Both the position numbers and the translations under genes were made by a program. Shown here piece after piece: positions 1 to 6,234 of a DNA stretch of 8,106 nt; positions within the stretch are counted from its first letter, which is position 1, and the number at the start of each line of letters is the position of its first letter. The stretch lies in assembly GCA_044433285.1 (NCBI GenBank), contig JAWXTU010000102.1, positions 1 through 8,106 of the forward strand, in the 5' to 3' direction. The stretch is from Aphodosoma sp044433285 (GTDB lineage: Bacteria > Bacteroidota > Bacteroidia > Bacteroidales > Paludibacteraceae). The notes under the pieces are model-generated. The model saw only the letters and a list, made by a program, of their open reading frames with translations. It did not search any database and was not told the DNA's origin.

Positions 1-183
1 CGCACTGTCTAACACAGTGGTTTGTAAGTCTTTGTACGACGGTGTGAGATATATCCATTTACCGTCTAGTTCGTCAGTTTCCACTTTACCTGCGATGGTG
101 TATGTGCTCTCGCCTTTATTGCAATTCACACAACTTACTGTTGTAAATAGGGCAATGACTAAAAATAAAATCAGTTTTTTCAT
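1..183 (-). CDS. Lipoprotein N-terminus, DUF4369-like (partial)
   Basis: The minus strand is open from an ATG at 183 to the left edge of the window (61 codons, no stop), so only the N-terminus is present. It begins MKKLILFLVIALFTTVSC, a short basic start, a hydrophobic core and a lipobox-like TVSC with Cys18 as the probable lipidated residue; a second Cys follows at 21. The mature part (YTIAGKV, then a stretch ending LDSA) resembles the start of DUF4369 domains. In Bacteroidota these often precede a thioredoxin/AhpC-like domain in envelope lipoproteins. The signal is seen directly. The family call is from pattern memory and the C-terminal domain cannot be seen. The gene lies 76 bases downstream of asd on the same strand, so read-through from asd is possible. 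The gap between them is AT-rich and shows no clear terminator. Confidence 0.72.
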   Translation of the reverse strand, partial: MKKLILFLVIALFTTVSCVNCNKGESTYTIAGKVETDELDGKWIYLTPSYKDLQTTVLDSA

Positions 184-259
184 ATTCAGACAAATTTAGT
201 TAATTATTAGTTATAGATTATTAGTTTAATTATTTAATCAGGCAGTTTTTAGAAATCCC

Positions 260-1261
260 CTATAGTTGTTTTAAAAGATATTCTGCAATTTGCACAGCGT
301 TGAGTGCTGCCCCTTTTTTAATTTGGTCGCTTACGCACCAGAAAGTGATACCATTTGGGTTAGATATATCTTTACGAATACGTCCCACATACACAGGATC
401 TTTCCCAGCTAAAAATAGCGGCATTGGATACTCTTTTTTCTCTGGATTATCTAATACTATCACCCCCTCTGCTGCCTCAAAAGCCGAGCAAACTTGGTCA
501 ATTTCAATAGGTTGTACAGTCTCCACCCATACCGATTCTGAGTGAGCACGTAGCGATGGTACTCTCACACACATAGCACTCACCTCCACGTCAGAATGCA
601 TAATTTTTCGCGTCTCATTATACATCTTCATCTCCTCTTTTGTATATCCATTTTCAGTAAATACATCCACTTGAGGTATGAGGTTATATGCCAGTTGATA
701 CGCAAATTTATCCACCGTAACATTTTCGCCATTAGCGATTTGTTTATACTGAGTCTCTAGTTCGTCCATAGCCGCTGCGCCCGCGCCCGATGCCGCTTGA
801 TATGTAGATACATGCACACGGCGTATGTGCGAAATATCCTCTATCGCTTTTAGTGCCACTACCAGCTGTATTGTGGTGCAGTTTGGGTTAGCAATTATCC
901 CACGCGGGCGATTTAGAGCATCTTCAGCATTCACCTCTGGCACCACGAGCGGAATATCACTATCCATTCTAAATGCGCTAGAGTTGTCAATCATTATCGC
1001 ACCAAATTTTGTAATATCCTCGGCAAATTCACGCGAAACCGATGCCCCAGCAGAGGTAAAAGCGATATCTATCCCCTTAAAATCATCGCCGTGTTTTAGC
1101 TCTTTTATCTCTATCTCCTCTCCGCAAAATATCCTTTTTTGACCAGCACTACGTGCCGATCCAAACAGTTTTAACTCCGTAATTGGGAAGTTTCTCTCCT
1201 CTAATACTCTCAAAAATTCCTGTCCCACTGCGCCGCTTGCGCCTACAATTGCCACGTTCAT
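260..1261 (-). CDS. asd: Aspartate-semialdehyde dehydrogenase
   Basis: This enzyme reduces L-aspartyl-4-phosphate to L-aspartate-4-semialdehyde with NADPH. It is the branch-point step of the cytoplasmic pathway to diaminopimelate/lysine, threonine, methionine and isoleucine. The 333 residues match the usual family length. The N-terminal Rossmann motif GASGAVG is at residues 7-13. The catalytic cysteine is Cys128 in NPNCTT. The substrate-binding/catalytic segment RVPSLRAH spans about 233-240, with His240 as the presumed general base. SGAGAAAMDEL (about 158-168) and the C-terminal GAALNAVQIAEYL are also typical. I chose the ATG at 1261, which gives MNVAIVGASG, the standard family start. An in-frame TTG at 1267 would add only two residues. 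The stop is TAG at 260-262. No frameshift or missing key residue is seen. Confidence 0.96.
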   Translation of the reverse strand: MNVAIVGASGAVGQEFLRVLEERNFPITELKLFGSARSAGQKRIFCGEEIEIKELKHGDDFKGIDIAFTSAGASVSREFAEDITKFGAIMIDNSSAFRMDSDIPLVVPEVNAEDALNRPRGIIANPNCTTIQLVVALKAIEDISHIRRVHVSTYQAASGAGAAAMDELETQYKQIANGENVTVDKFAYQLAYNLIPQVDVFTENGYTKEEMKMYNETRKIMHSDVEVSAMCVRVPSLRAHSESVWVETVQPIEIDQVCSAFEAAEGVIVLDNPEKKEYPMPLFLAGKDPVYVGRIRKDISNPNGITFWCVSDQIKKGAALNAVQIAEYLLKQL

Positions 1262-1290
1262 AATCAATTACCATTTAAAAACCAACTCTT

Positions 1291-1319
1291 TTTGGTTTCA
1301 ATATTTTATATTATCTTTG
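1291..1319 (+). promoter_or_regulatory. Bacteroidota-type promoter for the lamin-tail gene
   Basis: TTTG at 1291-1294 and TATCTTTG at 1312-1319 are separated by 17 bases. Together they match the -33 TTTG / -7 TAnnTTTG promoter pattern of the Bacteroidota primary sigma factor. Transcription would start at about 1324-1328 and leave a leader of about 70 bases before the ATG at 1397. The hairpin at 1327-1344 would sit at the very 5' end of that RNA. Confidence 0.65.
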
Positions 1320-1326
1320 TTCTCCC

Positions 1327-1344
1327 GTTCGGACTAATCCGAAC
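1327..1344. other. Perfect hairpin/inverted repeat between divergent promoters
   Basis: GTTCGGA (1327-1333), loop CTAA (1334-1337), TCCGAAC (1338-1344) form a perfect 7-bp stem with a 4-base loop, GC-richer than its surroundings. It lies just after the rightward promoter and, if the proposed asd promoter is real, also in the asd leader. It could be an operator, a 5' RNA-stabilising hairpin, or an attenuator element. No T-run follows it on either strand, so a simple intrinsic terminator is unlikely. Confidence 0.55.
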
Positions 1345-1360
1345 CTACTATTTCAGAATA

Positions 1361-1368
1361 CAAATTTA
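1361..1368 (-). promoter_or_regulatory. Possible -7 box of the asd promoter
   Basis: On the minus strand this reads TAAATTTG, a match to the Bacteroidota primary-sigma -7 consensus TAnnTTTG. It would give an asd leader of roughly 90 bases. The expected -33 TTG about 17-20 bases upstream is not present, as that region is a run of T on the minus strand, so the call rests on the -7 box alone. The local AT richness makes a chance match possible. Confidence 0.35.
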
Positions 1369-1396
1369 CGATTAATTTTTTGATTAAAAAAATTTT

Positions 1397-3766
1397 ATGC
1401 GATTTTTTTTTATAATATGTCTATTTTTTTTTACGTTCCCTCTTAGTGCCCAATATTACGATAATTTTTCCGATGGAAATTACACCGCTTCGCCCACTTG
1501 GTTTATAGATAATATATCGCCAGAAATGGTGGCTGTTGATGGTGAATATGCGGTGAGTTTGATGCCAAATGCCTATAATTTTGATATGTTGCAAGGTGAT
1601 TTTCGTACCGTTTCGCTGCTTACAGGTTCTGCATCGTGGAGTTGTAGTGTAGTGGTTGATATCGAGTCGGTTAGTCGCAATTCTATGCAATTTCATCTCC
1701 TCTCCTCATCGCTCAAATTTGATACAGATCGCTCACTATATATCAAATTCGATTTCTCCACTGGCTCTCTCTCATTTTGCTCCTCATCAAAGGGTGCGGA
1801 AACGGTTCTTGCCACTAGTCAAAATAACCTCTTTTCGGCAGGCGAAAACAGCATCAAGTGTAGTGTAACCGCTCTCTCTGATGTGTGGACGATACAGTGC
1901 TACTCAAATTCCTCTCTCATTTGGAGTCAATTATTATCATATTCTGTCACTTTTTCGTCGGTTACATCTGGTTTTCGCATCTCGCATTACCCCTCATCAT
2001 CCTCTACTTATCTACTTTACGAGGCCAGTTGTATTAGTTTGAGTAGTGATGGTTCTGGTTCTGATGGTGACTCAGACTCAGATGATAACACAAGTTCTGG
2101 CGGTGGAGGTTCGGACAGTGGCAGTTATAGCGATTTGGTGCGTGGCGAGCTACTTTTCACTGAATTTATGCACGACCCCACGCCGAGTTACGGTCTCCCC
2201 GAGGTAGAGTGGATTGAGGTGTATAACAATACAGATTTGCCAATTGATTTGTACGGTTGTAAGATAATGATTAATAGCAATGTAGGTACGTTTAAATCCT
2301 ATATTCTTCAACCCAATTCTTACGTTGCAGCGTGCAGTTCTAGTGCCGCTACTCAACTAGCAGATTATGCCGATTGCGTTGTGGTTACCTCAATGCCAAC
2401 GCTATTAAACGATGGGGCGCAAGTCGTACTCTACAGTGCTTATGGGGAGGTGGTTACATATGTAGAGTATGGATCGAGTTGGGGCGATAGTAGCTTTAAA
2501 TCAGATGGCGGATGGAGTTTTGAGCGCATCGATGTTACCAATCCAATTAATAATGCTGACTCGTGGCACTACAGCGTGGCGGATATTGGCGGCACACCCT
2601 CTGCGCCCAATAGCATCGAGTTATCTCTTCCCGACACATTAATTCCTCAGATTATAGCCTTCTCAACACCAACAACCACCACTCTTAATATACATTTTAA
2701 TAAAGAGATGATGGAGGAGGATTTTTATAGTAAATTATCTATCAGCGACAATACTATTGCCTCTGTTTCACTTCTTGAACCAGAGCGAGATATTTTGCAA
2801 ATTACCCTCTCCGAAGAGATAGATTCTATCAATTCTAGCACACTAACAATCATAGATATAGCTTGTGTTAGTGGTTGGATTATGGCGGATACAACACTGC
2901 AAATTGCCCTCCCCTCGCAAGTGGGATTTATGGATATTGTTATCAACGAAATAATGTTTAGCGTTAGCGGTGAGCAGAGCAAATTTGTGGAGCTTTACAA
3001 CAATAGCGATAAATATTTTGATATTAGCGATTTAATGATTTGCGAAAAAAATACGGATGAAGAGTTGCAATCGTCGCAATTCGTCGCAGATGAGGGTTAT
3101 ATCCTCTCTCCATACAATTATGTTGTTGTAGCTCAGTCGCTTTCTGGATTATCAACCTCACAAGGCATCAATCCTACAACGCTCTATTGCGAGGCATCAC
3201 TCTCATTTTTAAATGCCACTAGCGACCATCTAGTTTTAGCCAAAAAATCGGGTGAGATTATCGACGAGACATGCTATAATACCGCTTGGCATCATCCCCT
3301 TATTGCGGATGCTCACGATGTATCATTAGAACGAATTGATCCAATTGCAAGTAGCACTAGTTCAGCCAATTGGCATAGTGCGTCGCAACTTGCAGGGTAT
3401 AACACAGCAGGGTGGCAAAATTCACAATCTATTGAAGCGGTGGCGGCAGGCGATCAAACTGAACAGTTTTGGACGGAATCGAACCGGTTTTCGCCCAATA
3501 ATGATGGTTACGAAGATATGTATCAACTTCATTATTCACTCGATAAGGCAGGTTATGTGCTCACCATAAATATCTATACCAGAGCAGGCGTGTTGGTGGC
3601 TAATGCGTGTAGTAATCAGATACTTTCGCAGTCTGGCACTTGGGTGTGGAACGGCATAGTCACTAGTGGCGGTTTGGTGCAGTCGGGACTCTATGTTATC
3701 ACCATTGAGGCAATACATCTTGATGGCGATAAAATACAAAAGAAGATGGTGCTTATAGCAGCGTGA
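1397..3766 (+). CDS. Exported lamin-tail-domain protein with SPNNDG C-terminal module
   Basis: This 789-residue protein begins with a signal peptide (MRFFFIICLFFFTFPLSAQ, probable cleavage after Ala18). A beta-rich region of about residues 19-215 resembles a LamG-like fold. Residues 216-246 form a Ser/Gly/Asp linker with no hydrophobic residue apart from one Tyr. The first lamin-tail domain covers about 251-400 (GELLFTEFMHDP, then EVEWIEVYNNT). An Ig-like region follows at about 412-508. A second lamin-tail domain covers about 513-640 (DIVINEIMF, then KFVELYNNS). The last 100 residues (about 690-789) hold FSPNNDGYED, then WVWNGI and GLYVITIEA. These resemble the CHU_C/FlgD-like Ig modules found at the C-termini of secreted Bacteroidota proteins, many of them type IX substrates. 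The sorting route is inference and the substrate is unknown. The start ATG is supported by the signal peptide and the upstream promoter. Two T9 tracts lie in the signal-peptide codons. Confidence 0.88.
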   Translation: MRFFFIICLFFFTFPLSAQYYDNFSDGNYTASPTWFIDNISPEMVAVDGEYAVSLMPNAYNFDMLQGDFRTVSLLTGSASWSCSVVVDIESVSRNSMQFHLLSSSLKFDTDRSLYIKFDFSTGSLSFCSSSKGAETVLATSQNNLFSAGENSIKCSVTALSDVWTIQCYSNSSLIWSQLLSYSVTFSSVTSGFRISHYPSSSSTYLLYEASCISLSSDGSGSDGDSDSDDNTSSGGGGSDSGSYSDLVRGELLFTEFMHDPTPSYGLPEVEWIEVYNNTDLPIDLYGCKIMINSNVGTFKSYILQPNSYVAACSSSAATQLADYADCVVVTSMPTLLNDGAQVVLYSAYGEVVTYVEYGSSWGDSSFKSDGGWSFERIDVTNPINNADSWHYSVADIGGTPSAPNSIELSLPDTLIPQIIAFSTPTTTTLNIHFNKEMMEEDFYSKLSISDNTIASVSLLEPERDILQITLSEEIDSINSSTLTIIDIACVSGWIMADTTLQIALPSQVGFMDIVINEIMFSVSGEQSKFVELYNNSDKYFDISDLMICEKNTDEELQSSQFVADEGYILSPYNYVVVAQSLSGLSTSQGINPTTLYCEASLSFLNATSDHLVLAKKSGEIIDETCYNTAWHHPLIADAHDVSLERIDPIASSTSSANWHSASQLAGYNTAGWQNSQSIEAVAAGDQTEQFWTESNRFSPNNDGYEDMYQLHYSLDKAGYVLTINIYTRAGVLVANACSNQILSQSGTWVWNGIVTSGGLVQSGLYVITIEAIHLDGDKIQKKMVLIAA

Positions 3767-3856
3767 TTGATTTTCTTCGGGGAGTTAAAAAATCAGCCCC
3801 ATACTTATTTATAAAATAAATTCAATTTAGGTAAGGTGTAATTCATCTTTTTTTTG

Positions 3857-3864
3857 TAACTTTG
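3857..3864 (+). promoter_or_regulatory. -7 box (TAACTTTG) of the FKBP operon promoter
   Basis: TAACTTTG follows a T8 tract (3848-3855) plus a G and precedes CGCC, an arrangement common in Bacteroidota promoters. The expected transcription start is at about 3869-3873, giving a leader of roughly 20 bases before the ATG at 3892. No clear -33 TTTG is present at the usual distance. No other TAnnTTTG box lies between the two FKBP genes, so this promoter probably serves both. Confidence 0.6.
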
Positions 3865-3891
3865 CGCCGAATATAATTAAAACATATAAAA

Positions 3892-4485
3892 ATGGACAAA
3901 ACAAGTTATGCTATCGGTTTGGCATTTGGTCAACAATTAGCGCAAAGTAAAGTTAAAGGTATTGATTATCAATCTTTTGCTAAAGGTGTTGAAGCTATAT
4001 GCGAGGGACTAAAACCAGAGATTGAATTTCAAGAGGCACAAGTGCTATTGAATGATTATTTTTCTAAATTAGAGGCAAAAAATCAAGAAGCATCGGCAGA
4101 ATTGCGCAAAGGTGGCGAAGAATTTTTGGCAGAAAATGCAAAAAGAGAGGGTGTAGTTACAACAGAGAGCGGATTGCAATATGAGATAATTACCGAAGCA
4201 ATCGGACAAAAACCAGTGTCTACAGATACAGTAAAAGTACACTATCACGGTACATTAATCGACGGTACAGTATTTGATAGCTCAGTAAATCGTGGTGAGC
4301 CAGCTACATTTGGTGTTACACAAGTTATCCAAGGTTGGGTAGAGGCGTTGCAACTTATGCCTGTTGGCGCAAAATGGCGTCTGTTTATCCCTTACAATCT
4401 TGCTTATGGCGAAAACGGTGCTGGTCAAATGATTGCCCCTTATGCAGCTCTAATTTTTGAGGTTGAATTATTGGAAATCGTTTAA
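3892..4485 (+). CDS. FKBP-type peptidyl-prolyl cis-trans isomerase without signal peptide
   Basis: This 197-residue protein catalyses cis-trans isomerisation of peptidyl-proline bonds. It has the FklB/FkpA/Mip layout: an N-terminal helical dimerisation domain (about 3-85, starting TSYAIGLAFGQQL), a helical linker ending FLAENAKREGV, and the FKBP domain (about 105-197). All main FKBP pocket residues are visible by motif: Tyr118, Phe128-Asp129, Arg134, Phe140, Val145-Ile146, Trp149, Tyr172, Ile181 and Phe189. It should therefore be catalytically competent. There is no signal peptide or lipobox, and no upstream in-frame start that would supply one, so it is inferred to be cytoplasmic. The stop TAA is followed after 40 bases by a second FKBP gene with a closely similar C-terminal domain, so the two look like a duplicated pair in one operon. 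No Shine-Dalgarno sequence is evident, as is usual in the phylum. Confidence 0.93.
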   Translation: MDKTSYAIGLAFGQQLAQSKVKGIDYQSFAKGVEAICEGLKPEIEFQEAQVLLNDYFSKLEAKNQEASAELRKGGEEFLAENAKREGVVTTESGLQYEIITEAIGQKPVSTDTVKVHYHGTLIDGTVFDSSVNRGEPATFGVTQVIQGWVEALQLMPVGAKWRLFIPYNLAYGENGAGQMIAPYAALIFEVELLEIV

Positions 4486-4525
4486 AATATTAGTAATCAA
4501 TTAAATATAAATTTATAACAAAACA

Positions 4526-5761
4526 ATGAAAAAGATTTTAGGATTATGTTTGGTTGCTATTTTTGCAGCGTCAAACTTTTTTGCTTCTTGCGATGCAGGA
4601 GCTGGAAAATTAGAAGTTAAAACAGAGGTAGATTCACTTAATTATGCTTTTGGTGCTGCCAATGCAATGGGTGTTCGTCAATATCTATTAGGTGGCGATT
4701 CTGTTTCTACAGATTCAGTAAAAAACTTCTGTATCGGATTTGAAAAAACTTTCAAACCAATGGATAGCATCGCTCGTGTAAACAACGAGGGCGTACGTCT
4801 TGGTTGGAACTTGCAACAAGAATTCAGCAAAGGTTATCTTTTCAACGACTCAACAATCACTGCTCGTCCAGAATTGATGTCAGCTCGTTTAGAGGCTACT
4901 CTTAAAGGTGAAAACTGGGTGATGTCTCAACAAGAGTGCGAAGGTTATTTTACTAAACACGTAGAACCAGCAATGAGAGCTAAAACTACTGCTAATTTAA
5001 CTGATGCTCAAATTGATACAGTTAATATGGTACTTGGTTATCTTAATGCAACTGCTGTTCGTCAATATATGTTAGGTAAAGATACTGCAAATGCTTGTAT
5101 CAAATCATTCATCAAAGGATTTGATAAAGGTGTTAAAGCAAAAGGCGACCAAGCTATGATGATGGAGGGTATGCGTGTTGGTGCTGGTATGTTCGGTCAA
5201 CTAAAATCATCTCCTGGTTTGATGAATGAACCTTCACTTCCAATTAATTTTGATATTATCAGATTCGGTTTTGTTTCTGAACTTAACAACGTAGAGGGTC
5301 GTATTATGACAGGTGCTGATGCTGATACATACGTAAGAGGCGTGATGGAAGCAAGAGCAGCAGCAACTGCTAAAGAATTTACAGCAGAGGGCGAAGCATT
5401 CTTGGCAGAAAATGCTACAAAAGAGGGTATTATTGTTACAGAAAGCGGTCTTCAATACGAAGTTATCTCTATGGGTACAGGTGCAAAACCAGCTGCTACA
5501 GACAAAGTTAAAGTTCACTACCACGGTACATTCATCGATGGTGAGGTGTTTGATAGCTCAGTTGAGCGTGGCGAACCAATCGAGTTCGGTCTTAATCAAG
5601 TAATTAAAGGTTGGACTGAGGGCGTTCAATTAATGCCAGTAGGTTCTAAATTCCGTTTCTATATCCCTTACAACCTCGCTTATGGCGAACAAGGTAGAGG
5701 TGGTATCCCTCCATATGCAACTCTTATTTTCGACATCGAACTATTCGACATCGTAAAATAA
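4526..5761 (+). CDS. Lipoprotein FKBP-type peptidyl-prolyl isomerase with doubled N-domain
   Basis: This 411-residue prolyl isomerase is predicted to be exported and lipid-anchored. It begins with a signal sequence and a lipobox-like FASC, with Cys22 as the probable lipidated residue. The FKBP domain (about 305-411) is intact by motif: Tyr332, Phe342-Asp343, Arg348, Phe354, Val359-Ile360, Trp363, Tyr386, Ile394 and Phe402. Between lie about 260 residues instead of the usual single FKBP_N domain of about 90-120. Residues 38-78 (LNYAFGAANAMGVRQYLLG onward) and 166-204 (VNMVLGYLNATAVRQYMLG onward) are clearly repeated. Each is followed by a segment like the second half of an FKBP_N domain. The linker FLAENATKEG (292-301) and what follows match the upstream FKBP gene closely. 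It is inferred to be the envelope partner in a two-gene operon ending at the hairpin at 5803-5840. The exact membrane and leaflet cannot be told from the sequence. Confidence 0.92.
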   Translation: MKKILGLCLVAIFAASNFFASCDAGAGKLEVKTEVDSLNYAFGAANAMGVRQYLLGGDSVSTDSVKNFCIGFEKTFKPMDSIARVNNEGVRLGWNLQQEFSKGYLFNDSTITARPELMSARLEATLKGENWVMSQQECEGYFTKHVEPAMRAKTTANLTDAQIDTVNMVLGYLNATAVRQYMLGKDTANACIKSFIKGFDKGVKAKGDQAMMMEGMRVGAGMFGQLKSSPGLMNEPSLPINFDIIRFGFVSELNNVEGRIMTGADADTYVRGVMEARAAATAKEFTAEGEAFLAENATKEGIIVTESGLQYEVISMGTGAKPAATDKVKVHYHGTFIDGEVFDSSVERGEPIEFGLNQVIKGWTEGVQLMPVGSKFRFYIPYNLAYGEQGRGGIPPYATLIFDIELFDIVK

Positions 5762-5802
5762 TATTTGATATCGATAAGAAATATTCGATACAGTCCGATA
5801 CT

Positions 5803-5840
5803 ACAAAAAGAGTGCAACTGCAAAGTTGCACTCTTTTTGT
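5803..5840. terminator. Strong intrinsic terminator, probably bidirectional
   Basis: A perfect 17-bp stem pairs 5803-5819 with 5824-5840 around a GCAA tetraloop of the GNRA type. The core GAGTGCAACT/AGTTGCACTC is flanked by A5 on the left and T5 on the right. The hairpin can therefore act with a U-tract on either strand. It begins 42 bases after the lipoprotein FKBP stop and is the obvious end of the FKBP operon. No leftward gene abuts it, so only the rightward use is supported by context. Confidence 0.9.
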
Positions 5841-6027
5841 ATTCAGTTAAGTCCCCCACCTCGACTTGAGGCTAATCTTCATTTGCGTACACTATATATA
5901 ATCTAACAATATACGTTGTTTATAATTGATATTTCCAAACAGCTTTCTTATACCTTGCAGGTTTAGATAATTTTAATTAAATTTACACCATAAATATACT
6001 ATAATGTTTAATTTAAAACAATTATCT

Positions 6028-6234
6028 ATGAAAAGATGTTATTTTGTAAGATTACTCCTATTGGTAATGTTGTGCATATCAGCGGGGGAGGGGCTAAAAG
6101 CTCAAAATCAGTACATTAGTGAAACTTTCTCATTAAATGCACTGCCTAGTGAATGGGCAGATGATTTGGATCAACTGTCTGACTCTGAGTGGACTTATTC
6201 GGATGGATTTGCACTTTTTGATGGCGGATATTAG
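6028..6234 (+). CDS. 5' fragment of a frameshifted secreted modular protein
   Basis: This frame encodes 68 residues and then meets TAG at 6232-6234. It starts MKRCYFVRLLLLVMLCISAG and is a clear signal peptide ending near KAQ (residues 24-26). A mature start NQYISETFSLNALPSEW follows, typical of the first strand of a choice-of-anchor J/cleaved-adhesin-like domain (an F, then LP.W). I prefer the ATG at 6028 because it begins directly at the signal peptide; an in-frame ATG at 6004 would add eight residues. The domain stops abruptly after FALFDGGY, while the +1 frame continues it without a stop to the window edge, so this is not a complete small protein. No good TAnnTTTG promoter or Shine-Dalgarno sequence is seen in 5841-6027. 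Confidence 0.7.
   Translation: MKRCYFVRLLLLVMLCISAGEGLKAQNQYISETFSLNALPSEWADDLDQLSDSEWTYSDGFALFDGGY

Noticed and set aside
191..198. TAAATTTG on the minus strand upstream of the left-edge lipoprotein
   Set aside because: It matches TAnnTTTG but would place the transcription start almost on the ATG at 183, and no -33 TTG is seen; likely chance in AT-rich sequence.
203..226. Direct repeat of ATTATTAGTT between asd and the lipoprotein gene
   Set aside because: Low-complexity AT-rich sequence with only 10 matching bases; not distinctive.
825..1142. Plus-strand open frame inside asd
   Set aside because: It lies antisense to a strongly supported conserved enzyme and shows no motif of its own; a shadow frame.
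3768..3800. Possible terminator after the lamin-tail gene (TGATTTT/AAAATCA, or GGGG/CCCC pairing)
   Set aside because: The two pairings compete, the loops are long, the first stem is AT-only apart from one pair, and no T-run follows; not convincing.
5234..5524. Minus-strand open frame inside the lipoprotein FKBP gene, Cys-rich product
   Set aside because: It is antisense to a well-supported gene; the Cys and Phe content reflects the complement of Ala/Glu/Lys codons, not a real protein.
5855..5873. Small inverted repeat CCTC-GACTT-GAGG region in the FKBP/modular gene gap
   Set aside because: Only 4-5 bp of pairing, no T-tract, and no relation to a promoter; expected by chance.
6215..6234. 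Programmed ribosomal frameshift as explanation for the broken modular gene
   Set aside because: No convincing slippery site with a downstream pseudoknot is visible; an extra base in the sequence explains the join more simply.
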